44,374 bases of DNA from a virus. A program made the translations under genes and the position numbers. This document shows positions 24,529 through 32,296 of the stretch, piece after piece; positions within the stretch are counted from its first letter, which is position 1, and every line of letters starts with the position of its first letter. The notes under the pieces were generated by a model. That model saw only the letters and a program-made list of their open reading frames with translations, made no database searches and was not told the origin of the DNA. Location: the IMG/VR virus record IMGVR_UViG_3300027973_000083, positions 1-44,374 of that record. One strand, given 5' to 3'.

Positions 24529-25158
24529 CTACGCTGTCAAATCGCCAATAAGAATCCAGGTATCGTTTTCAGTCTTTACTAGCGAACCACCAGAATATCT
24601 TGCAGCAATTTTCTTATTCATATTTTTACTTAAAATAGTAACACCGCTTGCTTCGCTAATTAAGACCCCACCGCTTCCATATCTAACTAAATCTACACGC
24701 TGACCAACTACAATAGGAACCGATGCATTGGTTGGTACTGTTATAACAACATCGTTATTTGATGTAATTTTTAAGGTTTTTCCAACATCTGCCAAACTTA
24801 ATGTTTTGCTTGCAGTTACTGCAGTTAAATAAACAGAGTCAGAATATTCTCTCCAAGATCCATTATAATAATATTGAATCTGATTTATAATGTCTCCATT
24901 ATCAGTTTGCTGAATAAAGCAAACAAGACCATTAACTGGATTTGTAATAATGTCATTTCGTGATGATGGATTTAAAAAGTTATTTACTCCACCTTTTGCA
25001 CGTACAACAGTTTCATAAGTTGCTGAGTTCAAATATTTATGTGTTCCACTCCAAACATAGTTTGCAGTTGTGTTTGTACTTCCAGTTACTGGATACCATG
25101 TATCTAGTTCTGAATCGTATAGGTATGCTAACTTACCTTCATCGCTAACTATTGACAT
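24529..25158 (-). CDS. tail fibre protein with shared C-terminal domain
   Basis: 209 residues from ATG 25158 (AGGAG four bases upstream; the ATG overlaps the previous stop as TAATG). The C-terminal 75 residues (VVITVPTNASVPIVVGQRV to WILIGDLTA) match the end of the 649-residue fibre, suggesting a common tip or trimerisation domain. The middle has IQYYYNGSWREY, like the 149-residue protein. Virion role likely. Confidence 0.65.
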   Translation of the reverse strand: MSIVSDEGKLAYLYDSELDTWYPVTGSTNTTANYVWSGTHKYLNSATYETVVRAKGGVNNFLNPSSRNDIITNPVNGLVCFIQQTDNGDIINQIQYYYNGSWREYSDSVYLTAVTASKTLSLADVGKTLKITSNNDVVITVPTNASVPIVVGQRVDLVRYGSGGVLISEASGVTILSKNMNKKIAARYSGGSLVKTENDTWILIGDLTA

Positions 25159-25604
25159 TATACTCCTATCGGCTTCCATGCATTTGTTAATGAATCAAAA
25201 ATATACATTGTTAGTGGAACTGAGTCTCTATCAACCCAAAGTGCTCCGTCTGTTACTGTATTTGATGCTGGTGGAGTATTTGTAAAAATTGCACTTGGAA
25301 AAACAACAGAATTGGAAGCAGATGAATTTTTCTTCATCCAGACATATCCTTCTATTGGAGTTACTGGAGCATCATTTGTTACAGAAGATCCAATTCCTCT
25401 ACTATTAATTGCTGATATATCGTTTTTCATCAATTGTAAATGATGAGCAATTGATTTTTCTTGAATTTCTGAAGTTGATGTTGGAGGGGTTGTTGTTCCA
25501 TATAAAAAAAGCCTTAATGCTGCGACAATATCTGCAGCGTCACCGTATTCTGGTATCTGAGTATTAAAAGGTCCGTTTAAGTTCGGATTTATATCTTGAG
25601 CCAT
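25158..25604 (-). CDS. virion-associated hypothetical protein
   Basis: 148 residues. N-terminus MAQDINPNLNGPFNTQIPEYGDAADIVAAL, ending DSLTNAWKPIGV; the LWVDRDS...YIFDSLTNAW part resembles short fibre end segments. GAGGTGG precedes the ATG and a GGTATAAT box lies upstream, so a promoter may start here. No defined family. Confidence 0.55.
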   Translation of the reverse strand: MAQDINPNLNGPFNTQIPEYGDAADIVAALRLFLYGTTTPPTSTSEIQEKSIAHHLQLMKNDISAINSRGIGSSVTNDAPVTPIEGYVWMKKNSSASNSVVFPSAIFTNTPPASNTVTDGALWVDRDSVPLTMYIFDSLTNAWKPIGV

Positions 25605-25624
25605 TGTTAACCACCTCTAAAAAA

Positions 25625-26209
25625 TTATACCATACTAATAAAGAGATGAACAACTAAGTTTCCAGACAAATCTGACCAGATTCCAGACTGAAGGCTTGCG
25701 CCATTGACGGTTATTGGAAGTCCACGGGATGTGCCATTGGTTACTATATCTCCTATTAGAATAGAACTTGCTATTGGATTTTGACTTCCAGAAATATTAT
25801 GCATCACAGCAAAATCTGAAGACTGAACGGTAGTTATCATGTCTTCTGGGACTATATCTAGAAGGTTTACAATTATGTCAACTTTTCCAGCAACAAAAGT
25901 TCTTGATTCTGTTTCTGAATATTGATTTGTTGTCATTTTAAAGATTTTTTCCCAAATTTCTTCATTCCCAGAATTACTTATTCTTTGATATAAAAATTGA
26001 TAGTCTGGATCTGATGGGTTAACATTTATACATAAATCAAAAATCTTAAATGTTTGATTTCCACCTATAGATACTATGTTTGGATCTCCAACAGAAGTAA
26101 AAATTCTACTTCCTCTTTCTCCGCTTGGACCAACATCTAGGTCTACGTCTATTGAGTCTGGTCCTCCAAGAACAGTAATGTCTTCTGTATCAACTAAAAC
26201 ATCTACCAT
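25625..26209 (-). CDS. virion-associated hypothetical protein
   Basis: 194 residues, acidic beta-rich N-terminus followed by GPSGERGSRIF, a fibre-type junction also seen near collagen-like segments. Starts three bases after the upstream gene's stop with no Shine-Dalgarno, so it depends on coupled translation. Function unknown. Confidence 0.55.
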   Translation of the reverse strand: MVDVLVDTEDITVLGGPDSIDVDLDVGPSGERGSRIFTSVGDPNIVSIGGNQTFKIFDLCINVNPSDPDYQFLYQRISNSGNEEIWEKIFKMTTNQYSETESRTFVAGKVDIIVNLLDIVPEDMITTVQSSDFAVMHNISGSQNPIASSILIGDIVTNGTSRGLPITVNGASLQSGIWSDLSGNLVVHLFISMV

Positions 26210-26212
26210 TTA

Positions 26213-26623
26213 TCAAACTATCCATTCTTGAGGAGTAACATCTTCAACTACTGTTATAATTCCAGTTAAAACTGTAATAACTTTATCATATGGTTGCAAA
26301 TCAGAAACTCCCAAAGCAGGGTCTACTATCTGAATATCATAAACATATTGAACAACAGAACTTAGTCTTTCACCATCTCCTGGACGAATTGCACATGTTA
26401 GATATGTGTTATCTGGAGATATAGAAACATATGCTTTAATTTGAGCACTTTCAACTGCTCCTCTAACTGGGGCAATTGTAAATTTTGGTCCTTTTAGTGC
26501 GGTTGGATCATGTTCAAATTGCTGAAGGTTATATGCTGTTCCATCAGACTTTTTTGGGTATACCCGAAATTCATAGGTATCACCTTTATAGTATGTAATG
26601 TTCATTGTGCCTGGGAATGCCAT
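26213..26623 (-). CDS. BppU-N-like baseplate protein, copy 2
   Basis: 136 residues. YYKGDTYEFRVYPKKSDG start, YVYDIQIVDP, then GIITVVEDVTPQEW end follow the same order as the copies at 18678 and 27483. Probably leaderless: TATAAT (26630-26635) lies exactly 6 bases before the ATG. Confidence 0.6.
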   Translation of the reverse strand: MAFPGTMNITYYKGDTYEFRVYPKKSDGTAYNLQQFEHDPTALKGPKFTIAPVRGAVESAQIKAYVSISPDNTYLTCAIRPGDGERLSSVVQYVYDIQIVDPALGVSDLQPYDKVITVLTGIITVVEDVTPQEWIV

Positions 26624-26640
26624 GATTTTATTATACCATG

Positions 26641-27366
26641 TTACCTGACTGAAACTGCTATACTTTTTAACAAGACTATGGCGTCCATATCGGTTCTAAC
26701 TTGTGGACTGATACCAGAAATCTTGTCTGCATCTGAATTTAAAAATAGGTTTTGAGTGACAGAAAGTTCATAGGAATACTGATATTTTAAAGATGCTACA
26801 AAAGATATAACTTCAGACTTGCTTTCAGGAAAAAATGATCTAACCCATACTTCTGTATTTGAAGAATATGTAGTGATTTCAAAATCATAAGTTATTTGTA
26901 GTTGGGTGCCAAGTTCTAATCCTTTAAGATTAATTCTTTTTGTTTCTTTTCCATATAGACCCTGAGAATTTGATGGAAGATATTTTTCAACTGTTTCACG
27001 TGAAACATTTCCAAGAGTTAAGGATACCCATCCGTCTTCTCCCTGAGACGCTCCAGTTTTTGTTGGTATCAGGTTATCAGATACGTACTTTGCCCAACCT
27101 GCTGGCTGATTGTAGTTTGGTAAAGAACTTTTTCCATCCTGTCCTTTTTGTCCAGTATCTCCCTTTTGTCCTTTTTGTCCATCTTGTCCAGGTTCACCTT
27201 TAGGGCCTTGCTGTCCAGTTTCTCCTTGAAGACCTCTTGGTCCTTGAGGGCCTGGAACTGGAATATATCCAACAGAACTATCTGTAATTATACTTTGCTG
27301 GTTTTCAACTTGAGATGCGTATGCTGCCTTCTTGCTTATTGGAAAATCCATATTTTTAGAAACCAT
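26641..27366 (-). CDS. collagen-like fibre protein
   Basis: 241 residues. About 34-78 are Gly-X-Y repeats (GPQGPRGLQGETGQQGPKG onward), enough for a short triple helix, with Pro and Lys in positions that hydroxylases modify in collagens. The C-terminal 150 residues form a beta-rich domain. GGAGGG precedes the ATG. Collagen-like stretches are common in phage fibres. The oxygenase genes around 8-12 kb could conceivably act on it. Confidence 0.75.
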   Translation of the reverse strand: MVSKNMDFPISKKAAYASQVENQQSIITDSSVGYIPVPGPQGPRGLQGETGQQGPKGEPGQDGQKGQKGDTGQKGQDGKSSLPNYNQPAGWAKYVSDNLIPTKTGASQGEDGWVSLTLGNVSRETVEKYLPSNSQGLYGKETKRINLKGLELGTQLQITYDFEITTYSSNTEVWVRSFFPESKSEVISFVASLKYQYSYELSVTQNLFLNSDADKISGISPQVRTDMDAIVLLKSIAVSVR

Positions 27367-27381
27367 AAACCCTCCAGTAAA

Positions 27382-27483
27382 TTATTTTTTAACTTTAAAA
27401 ACTTTTACATTTCCATTTGTTGAAACTTTTATTGCTGACGGCAATTGGATGGGAGTTATATGGGATACTTTTATAATTGGCAT
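27382..27483 (-). CDS. 33-residue protein between fibre genes
   Basis: Short basic peptide (MPIIKVSHITPIQLPSAIKV start, VKVFKVKK end). Its ATG overlaps the BppU-like stop as TAATG, and GGAGGG for the next gene follows its own stop. The coupling and the lack of any other use for the gap support it; no family recognised. It resembles the pattern of the 74-residue protein at 18454, which also follows a BppU-like gene. Confidence 0.5.
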   Translation of the reverse strand: MPIIKVSHITPIQLPSAIKVSTNGNVKVFKVKK

Positions 27484-27860
27484 TAGATGGTACCTGTAAT
27501 ATCGCCAATCACATTTATTGTTCCAATAACTGGAGTCCAGACAGTATCGTCAATTTTAACTTGAAGATCAAAAATTAATTCAGAAACTATGCTTTTATAG
27601 GTTGTTCCCCAATAAGATGTTATATCTGGAGAAGCGGTAACAACTACATATCCAGGATGTGAAGAAACTACTAAATCATCAATTATCTGAGTTTTTGGAT
27701 CATAGGAACTTGCTTTAAAAATCCAGCCAGTAGTATCAAATAATGAGACTTCATCATTTTCTAAAAAGTCGATTCTTATAGTTGCAGTATCACCACGAAC
27801 TACAGACCACTTGATATTTATCGGGTCATAGCCAAAAACTTCAGGTCCACAGATAGTCAT
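27483..27860 (-). CDS. BppU-N-like baseplate protein, copy 3
   Basis: 125 residues. IKWSVVRGDTATIRIDF, a beta sandwich, LIFDLQVKIDD and VIGDITGTI match copies 1 and 2 in order. A GGTATAAT box lies 8 bases before the ATG with no Shine-Dalgarno. First fibre gene of the late block after the membrane protein. Confidence 0.6.
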   Translation of the reverse strand: MTICGPEVFGYDPINIKWSVVRGDTATIRIDFLENDEVSLFDTTGWIFKASSYDPKTQIIDDLVVSSHPGYVVVTASPDITSYWGTTYKSIVSELIFDLQVKIDDTVWTPVIGTINVIGDITGTI

Positions 27861-28128
27861 AATACTAGATTATACCATGAAAAATGACTAATACCATGAT
27901 CGGTGGGTATAGGACAAACCATGGTATTAGACTATAAAATTGTACCACAAAAAGGGACAATATAGACATGATATTAAAGTTTACCAAACTGTTATAATTG
28001 GATATGTCCGTTTTATTACCATAAGTCTTTTATGCCAGGATTGCGATAGTGTATACTTAAATATATATAAGAGAAAAGAACTATCTTTATAGTTTTAAAA
28101 GATATCTTTATATATAGTATATAGCAAA
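27861..28128. promoter_or_regulatory. AT-rich gap with dyad symmetry inside the late block
   Basis: 268 bases without a convincing gene. CTAATACCATG (27888-27898) and CATGGTATTAG (27920-27930) form a perfect 11-base inverted repeat around a 21-base centre. A second dyad AACTAT-CTTT-ATAGTT (28079-28094) follows the membrane-protein gene and may be a weak terminator. Several TATAAT-like boxes lie on both strands. Late promoters probably start here. Confidence 0.45.
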
Positions 28129-28395
28129 TTATTTATTGTTAGCAGCAATGTGCTTAATTAAAATTTCATACATTTCGTCGAGTTTCTTTTCCTGGCGATC
28201 TCTAGATTTAATAGAGTCAATTCTTTGGTCATCAACGGCGGTTTCTAATCTCGAAATTTGATCTTTCATCGATGATCCAGAATTCGGCTTAAGTTCGCTG
28301 AGATAATGTTTTACCATCCACTTGATTGCGAAGGCGATTGATGATACAATTGTAAGTATCGCTACGATTAAGGAAGCCCAGTCTTGCACAGTCAT
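28129..28395 (-). CDS. small membrane protein with coiled coil, holin-like
   Basis: 88 residues from ATG 28395. One N-terminal membrane segment (LIVAILTIVSSIAFAIKWMV) is followed by a charged helix (QISRLETAVDDQRIDSIKS, then RQEKKLDEMYEIL). Topology fits a one-span holin or spanin-like protein, or a tail-sheath membrane factor. TATAAT lies 6 bases before this ATG (28401-28406), so it is leaderless-looking; a longer start at 28434 would overlap the divergent gene. Head of the late operon. Confidence 0.6.
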   Translation of the reverse strand: MTVQDWASLIVAILTIVSSIAFAIKWMVKHYLSELKPNSGSSMKDQISRLETAVDDQRIDSIKSRDRQEKKLDEMYEILIKHIAANNK

Positions 28396-28424
28396 AACAT
28401 TATTATAAAGGACGTTTATACTAA

Positions 28425-29195
28425 ATGAAAACACAGATACTTAATACACTGGAGCATTCTAAGAATTTAATTATATCCCCTGACATGGATGGTTTTATGT
28501 CCGCAAAATTATTAGAGCGTTTTAACGGTTCAAAAATAGTGGGTTCGTACGATAAAAATCTTTTATGTCTCGCCGACGGGATCTCCCCAGAGGAATGCTT
28601 ATTTGTAGACTGTGACATGAATCGAGAAGGTTTTGTTTCACTCGGAAATCATATGCGCTTGATAGAGGATGCTATGTCTTCTAAGTCGTTCAATCCGAAT
28701 GTACACTTCGGCGTCACGACATATAGCGACAAGTTTCCTTACGCAACTGCGTTTTTAATTTCGTTCGCAACAGAGGTTCAAACCTCCGAATCTGACCTTA
28801 TACGCATGGCCTTTGCTGATTCAACTCTACGCAATATGGAAAAGTACAGCAATAACATGCGAAACTGGTCAACACGGATGGAACATCCTGCAACAAAGTA
28901 CATAACAGACAATTCGGACATTGCACGGGATAACGATAAGCAAGCAAGATTTGAATATGTTGATCAATCATTTACATCTAAGAGATACGGTAAGGAACGT
29001 TATCTCAATACCCTTAATACGGCCCTAGAAGCCCAAGAGATGAGTTTTGAGCCATTAGTCCAGGGTGTTAAGTATATGGCTGACAAAGTAGGCCGAAACA
29101 CCTTGGTAAGGTATCAAAAAGATATAATCTCATATGCTGAAATATTTACAGATGAATATAGCGTGACATATGACCAGGAAATAGAGTGGAAATAA
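28425..29195 (+). CDS. DHH-like phosphoesterase-type protein (early)
   Basis: 256 residues. LIISPDMDGFMSAKLL at residue 14 resembles motif I of DHH phosphoesterases, VDCDMN at about 61 motif II, and LGNHM at about 72 a degenerate DHH motif (GNH). The family cleaves phosphodiesters (RecJ, oligoribonucleases, cyclic dinucleotide hydrolases). The C-terminal half is charged and shows no DHHA1 signature. The start lies 29 bases from the divergent membrane-protein start. A role in nucleotide turnover or antisignal defence is possible but unproven. Confidence 0.45.
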   Translation: MKTQILNTLEHSKNLIISPDMDGFMSAKLLERFNGSKIVGSYDKNLLCLADGISPEECLFVDCDMNREGFVSLGNHMRLIEDAMSSKSFNPNVHFGVTTYSDKFPYATAFLISFATEVQTSESDLIRMAFADSTLRNMEKYSNNMRNWSTRMEHPATKYITDNSDIARDNDKQARFEYVDQSFTSKRYGKERYLNTLNTALEAQEMSFEPLVQGVKYMADKVGRNTLVRYQKDIISYAEIFTDEYSVTYDQEIEWK

Positions 29196-29198
29196 GGT

Positions 29199-29227
29199 TT
29201 GACGGATATTTGCCAATACGCTATAAT
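29199..29227 (+). promoter_or_regulatory. promoter for the HIT operon
   Basis: TTGACG (29199-29204), 17 bases, TATAAT (29222-29227). It begins right after the preceding gene and drives the genes from 29278. Confidence 0.75.
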
Positions 29228-29277
29228 AGTTATACAACCGTTTTCGGTTTAACATGTTAACACCAGAGGAGAATACA

Positions 29278-29463
29278 ATGAAGGATACAGCAGTAGAAAT
29301 TATGTCTGAAACTGTTGAACAGTTTAATAGACAAATGGCAGCACAGCAAAATATGGATCCCGCCGAAATTGAAAAAATCATTAACGAGCAGTCTTATCAA
29401 CTTCGTTATATGAATGGCATTATTTACGATGCATTAAAAGATAACGGTCATATTACAGAATAA
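29278..29463 (+). CDS. small helical protein
   Basis: 61 residues, strongly helical and acidic (ETVEQFNRQMAAQQNMDPAE). GAGGAG six bases before ATG 29278 fixes the start. It ends in TAATG overlap with the HIT-type gene. Function unknown. Confidence 0.6.
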   Translation: MKDTAVEIMSETVEQFNRQMAAQQNMDPAEIEKIINEQSYQLRYMNGIIYDALKDNGHITE

Positions 29464-29969
29464 TGACTGATGCCAAAAGTGGAGAAGACTTTTGTTTTCT
29501 ATGCCCCGAAAATTCTAAAGAATATAAAATTTGGAACCACGTAGGGGTCACTTTTGGACAAAATGATACCAGATATCTATCTGTGTATATAGATCATGAT
29601 TTTAAAGAATATCAAACCTTAAACCTTGACAATGAACATAATCCCATATACCAAAATGAAAAATACTTTGTGCATGAAGAGTTGTTTCCAAATACACCTT
29701 TTGAATTAGTTTTTATTCCAAATAAACATTATCGACAAACCAACGATATGTTAAATAGCCAAGAAGGACTTAGTACCTTTGCAGATATAGTTCAAACCAT
29801 AAATGACCTTAGAGTGTACTTGGATATAGATGAGATATCTATTCATTTTAATGATCGATCCCCGAATTTTATTGGACTTATGGAGCATCCTCATATTCAT
29901 ATAGCCACTCATAGCAAATCTGAAAATTTATATCAGAGAGCGAGAGACTTTTTTAATGAAAAACCATGA
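29463..29969 (+). CDS. HIT-superfamily protein
   Basis: 168 residues. N-terminal CFLCPEN matches the CxxC often seen at the start of HIT proteins; FELVFIPNKHYRQTNDML fits the central strand; HPHIHIATH near residue 145 is the H-x-H-x-H triad whose last His attacks the alpha-phosphate. HIT enzymes hydrolyse or transfer nucleotidyl groups (AMP, GMP, dinucleoside polyphosphates). The spacing between motifs is slightly longer than usual. Co-translated with its neighbours. Confidence 0.62.
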   Translation: MTDAKSGEDFCFLCPENSKEYKIWNHVGVTFGQNDTRYLSVYIDHDFKEYQTLNLDNEHNPIYQNEKYFVHEELFPNTPFELVFIPNKHYRQTNDMLNSQEGLSTFADIVQTINDLRVYLDIDEISIHFNDRSPNFIGLMEHPHIHIATHSKSENLYQRARDFFNEKP

Positions 29970-30129
29970 AAATAAAGAATGGTTAGAGATCCAATATGTA
30001 GACCAGGAAAAGTCTATTGATACATTAGCCAAGATGTGTAATGTGGATAGAAAAGTTATTATAAATGCTTTAAATAACTTTCAGATCTATAGAAAGTATA
30101 ATACGGACAAACATCCTAAGCGTTGGTAG
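29956..30129 (+). CDS. 57-residue helix-turn-helix protein
   Basis: Overlaps the HIT gene end by 14 bases. SIDTLAKMCNVDRKVIINAL has the helix-turn-helix spacing of small DNA-binding proteins, with a basic tail ending HPKRW. Likely a transcription regulator of early or middle genes. It ends convergently, overlapping the gene at 30116. Confidence 0.55.
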   Translation: MKNHENKEWLEIQYVDQEKSIDTLAKMCNVDRKVIINALNNFQIYRKYNTDKHPKRW

Positions 30130-30322
30130 GTCTTCCTAAGTCTTCCCAGAAAATTTCTCTACCCATGTTATCTGTTACTGGCATAGACTTTGATTCACAT
30201 TCTGAACAAACAGTTTCTGAAAATATTTTTACAGCAAGACTATCCATTTCTGGCTTATATAGTGAACTTTCAAAATTAAATTCATCATCCCAGGCATTTT
30301 CTAAATTATCTAAAATTCCCAT
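30116..30322 (-). CDS. small CxxC protein, minus strand
   Basis: 68 residues; VCSECESK is the only notable motif. TAAAAT (30328-30333) lies 5 bases before the ATG in the context ATGGTAAAAT, the same leaderless form used by late genes. An isolated minus-strand gene in the early region. Confidence 0.5.
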   Translation of the reverse strand: MGILDNLENAWDDEFNFESSLYKPEMDSLAVKIFSETVCSECESKSMPVTDNMGREIFWEDLGRPTNA

Positions 30323-30438
30323 AGTTCATTTTACCATAAATCTGAAAATATTGTTCAGATGTATGATACGTGTTTATAAAAATAAAATGACAAAAAAATA
30401 GTGCGCCCATAATAGACGCACTAAGATTTATTTACTTG

Positions 30439-30627
30439 TCAAACTTTTTTAGCCTTACCTTGTATCCAACCTGAGTGGATACCAGCAAGTGGTGCGTCTA
30501 TGTTGATAGCCGTACCTATTGGTAGCACTTCCGCATAGCGGTCAATGAAGGATAGTACATTCTCCTTGTTAGGAAATTGCATCTTCTTAGTAGTACCTGT
30601 AACGCTTGTTAGTGTTGCTGTTATCAT
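30439..30627 (-). CDS. small protein paralogous to the gene at 31230
   Basis: 62 residues. MITATLTSVTGTTKKMQFPN aligns with MITLTLTSYNGNTKKMPFVT of the plus-strand gene at 31230, and both end with a GxIxG-like strand. GGGGGT precedes the ATG. Part of a two-gene minus-strand operon driven by the TGTCAG promoter at 30781-30802. Function unknown. Confidence 0.6.
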   Translation of the reverse strand: MITATLTSVTGTTKKMQFPNKENVLSFIDRYAEVLPIGTAINIDAPLAGIHSGWIQGKAKKV

Positions 30628-30750
30628 TTAATTACCCCCAAATATAAAGCATAGCGCTATTGCTATACCTACGCCAATAAAGGCTCCTATTGGTGCGCCG
30701 AAGTCACCATTCTCGTCTATCCAATCGATTACTGCTGTAAATGGGTTCAT
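30628..30750 (-). CDS. 40-residue membrane peptide
   Basis: MNPFTAVIDWIDENGDF followed by a hydrophobic, Gly-rich span (GAPIGAFIGVGIAIALCFIFGG). AAAGGACAG precedes the ATG, and its stop abuts the next ATG. One membrane segment; could be a small anti-host peptide. Confidence 0.55.
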   Translation of the reverse strand: MNPFTAVIDWIDENGDFGAPIGAFIGVGIAIALCFIFGGN

Positions 30751-30780
30751 TTTCTGTCCTTTGTTAGTTTGTATAATGGA

Positions 30781-30802
30781 AGTATAGCAGGATAGACTGA
30801 CA
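30781..30802 (-). promoter_or_regulatory. TGTCAG-N10-TATACT promoter (minus)
   Basis: Box 30797-30802, 10-base spacer ending TGC, -10 at 30781-30786. Drives the genes at 30750 and 30627. The only copy of the family on the minus strand. Confidence 0.7.
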
Positions 30803-30968
30803 AAAGCAACTCGACACGCCGTATATAGAGCCTATGTCTATGTGATATACACCACATCGATCCCCTAGAAAAAAGTTATCCACAGGGTGATGTGTATAAG
30901 TAATGTGATGTACCTCATATGTGACTAATCTCACAATGTCCGATTTACACCATTTATACCCCTCAAAA

Positions 30969-30990
30969 TGTCAGACCCCCCTGCTACAAT
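30969..30990 (+). promoter_or_regulatory. TGTCAG-N10-TACAAT promoter
   Basis: Box 30969-30974, spacer ACCCCCCTGC, -10 30985-30990. No canonical -35 is present 17 bases upstream. Drives the operon from 31048. Confidence 0.75.
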
Positions 30991-31047
30991 TACAGTATAA
31001 AGAAAAACAAGCGGTAAAGAAATCCGCTAAAGAAAGGTGGTCATAAA

Positions 31048-31230
31048 ATGACTACATTAGAAAAAATGACAGTATGCGTTGAGCATAACCCTATGAAATC
31101 CGCTATCTCTGAGGTAATGGATACACAATACACTTTCTGCCAAGATTGTGAAAATAACATTGAGCGTTGGTATAACGATACCGACCCTGAGCGTCTGCCT
31201 ATGTGGACAGATTGGAAGGTGTCTAAGTAA
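31048..31230 (+). CDS. small Cys/His protein
   Basis: 60 residues; TVCVEHNPM and FCQDCENN could bind zinc. AAAGAAAGGTGG is the ribosome site. First gene of a seven-gene chain in which each start overlaps or abuts the previous stop. Confidence 0.6.
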   Translation: MTTLEKMTVCVEHNPMKSAISEVMDTQYTFCQDCENNIERWYNDTDPERLPMWTDWKVSK

Positions 31231-31406
31231 TGATTACTCTTACACTTACATCTTACAATGGCAACACTAAAAAAATGCCTTTCGTTACCGAAAAAAAATT
31301 GCGTGAGTTTATTTCTGCGCTACCTTTACAATTAAATAAATCAACAACTCTAAAAGTAGAGTGCGACCTGTTAGCAATTAACGGAATTATTAGAGGAGAA
31401 AAATAA
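31230..31406 (+). CDS. small protein, paralogue of 30439
   Basis: 58 residues, MITLTLTSYNGNTKKMPFVT start and LLAINGIIRGEK end. TAATG overlap with the previous stop. The shared fold with the divergent minus-strand gene suggests duplication and inversion. Confidence 0.6.
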   Translation: MITLTLTSYNGNTKKMPFVTEKKLREFISALPLQLNKSTTLKVECDLLAINGIIRGEK

Positions 31407-31574
31407 ATGAGTATTTGGACTAAGTTTGCTACTGTAAACGACTACCCTACGGGCTTAATGAACTTATGCCCTTGCGGTCAAGTGGTATTAGCACCCGCTA
31501 AGTATCACGAAGGATTTGCTTGGTGGGATAATCCTAACAAGTGTAAAGAATTATTTGAGGGAGTAACTAAATGA
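31407..31574 (+). CDS. small Cys-containing protein
   Basis: 55 residues; LCPCGQVVLAPAKYHEGFAWW, then NKCKELF, a zinc-ribbon-like half. Begins directly after the previous stop and overlaps the next start (ATGA). Confidence 0.55.
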   Translation: MSIWTKFATVNDYPTGLMNLCPCGQVVLAPAKYHEGFAWWDNPNKCKELFEGVTK

Positions 31575-31735
31575 GTACCTATGTACCTATCAAGTCAGTA
31601 TGCGGTGCGGTTAGCACTACCATTGACATCTATGACTATGACCTAAACCCTAATGGGGTTGTGTGTTGTGATAATTGCGAAAGCATACTGTTATGCCGTA
31701 AGGCTTGGGATTTCTTGTATAAGGTAGGCAAGTAA
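31571..31735 (+). CDS. small Cys-rich protein
   Basis: 54 residues; VVCCDNCESILLCRKAW holds four Cys in zinc-finger spacing. Start overlaps previous stop by 4 bases; ends TAATG with the next gene. Confidence 0.55.
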   Translation: MSTYVPIKSVCGAVSTTIDIYDYDLNPNGVVCCDNCESILLCRKAWDFLYKVGK

Positions 31736-31881
31736 TGATAAAAGATGAATTGCGTGATGAAGCAGTTAAATTAGCAAAAGAAAAATACGGTAATAACTGG
31801 TTAGCGGGTCTATGGGGTTGCGCTGGTGTATTGCTAACAGAAAAAGATTTTAAAGTTATAATTAGTGTAATGGAGAAATAA
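31735..31881 (+). CDS. small hypothetical protein
   Basis: 48 residues, helical basic N-terminus then a hydrophobic WLAGLWGCAGVLL segment. Translationally coupled. No family recognised. Confidence 0.5.
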   Translation: MIKDELRDEAVKLAKEKYGNNWLAGLWGCAGVLLTEKDFKVIISVMEK

Positions 31882-31883
31882 AA

Positions 31884-31976
31884 ATGAAAACACTTCAAGA
31901 AAAATTAGATGAAAGCGCATTAGCGTTAGAGCCAATACTTTGGGAATTACTAAATGAAATTGAGGAAAATAAATGA
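31884..31976 (+). CDS. 30-residue acidic helical peptide
   Basis: MKTLQEKLDESALALEPILW start, ending EIEENK. GGAGAAATAAAA precedes the ATG. Overlaps the next start (ATGA). Accepted because it fills the chain without gaps. Confidence 0.45.
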   Translation: MKTLQEKLDESALALEPILWELLNEIEENK

Positions 31977-32065
31977 GTAACTTTTTTGTAAGTGGCAACG
32001 CATTGTTTTGGTTTTCTTTTATTTGTTTATTCTATGGATCTTATTTATTCGTGAAAGGCGAATAA
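31973..32065 (+). CDS. 30-residue membrane peptide
   Basis: MSNFFVSGNALFWFSFICLF start with one hydrophobic span, ending VKGE. Last gene of the first chain; GAGG upstream. Could act on the host membrane; unproven. Confidence 0.45.
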   Translation: MSNFFVSGNALFWFSFICLFYGSYLFVKGE

Positions 32066-32146
32066 AAAAATCCTAGCAAAAAGTTATCCACAGGGGTGTG
32101 TATAACCAATGTGAGATTAATCACATACGACACGCCGTGTTTAGAT

Positions 32147-32175
32147 TTGACTTTTTGACATTTCTTTGCTATACT
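32147..32175 (+). promoter_or_regulatory. sigma70-type promoter
   Basis: TTGACT (32147-32152), 17 bases, TATACT (32170-32175), with TGC just before the -10. Confidence 0.65.
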
Positions 32176-32274
32176 TACATAGTAAGAACAATTAAATAAA
32201 GACATTAGCCAATGAGCCTAAGCAAATAAGTGTGAGATAAATCACAATGCGCCTTAGCAAATAAGTGGCAAAAA

Positions 32275-32296
32275 TGTCAGCCCCCCCTGATAAGAT
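32275..32296 (+). promoter_or_regulatory. TGTCAG-N10-TAAGAT promoter
   Basis: Box 32275-32280, spacer CCCCCCCTGA, -10 32291-32296. Confidence 0.7.

Larger units (their letters stand above)
30751..31047. promoter_or_regulatory. divergent control region with palindromes and a DnaA box
   Basis: A minus promoter TGTCAG-N10-TATACT (30802 to 30781) and a plus promoter TGTCAG-N10-TACAAT (30969-30990) face outward. Between them lie CGACACGCC (30812 on), palindrome-like TGTGATATACACCACA (30841-30856), a DnaA box TTATCCACA (30876-30884), TGTGATGTACCTCATA (30904-30919, imperfect), and a full TGTGACTAATCTCACA (30920-30935). AAAGAAAGGTGG precedes ATG 31048. Confidence 0.7.
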
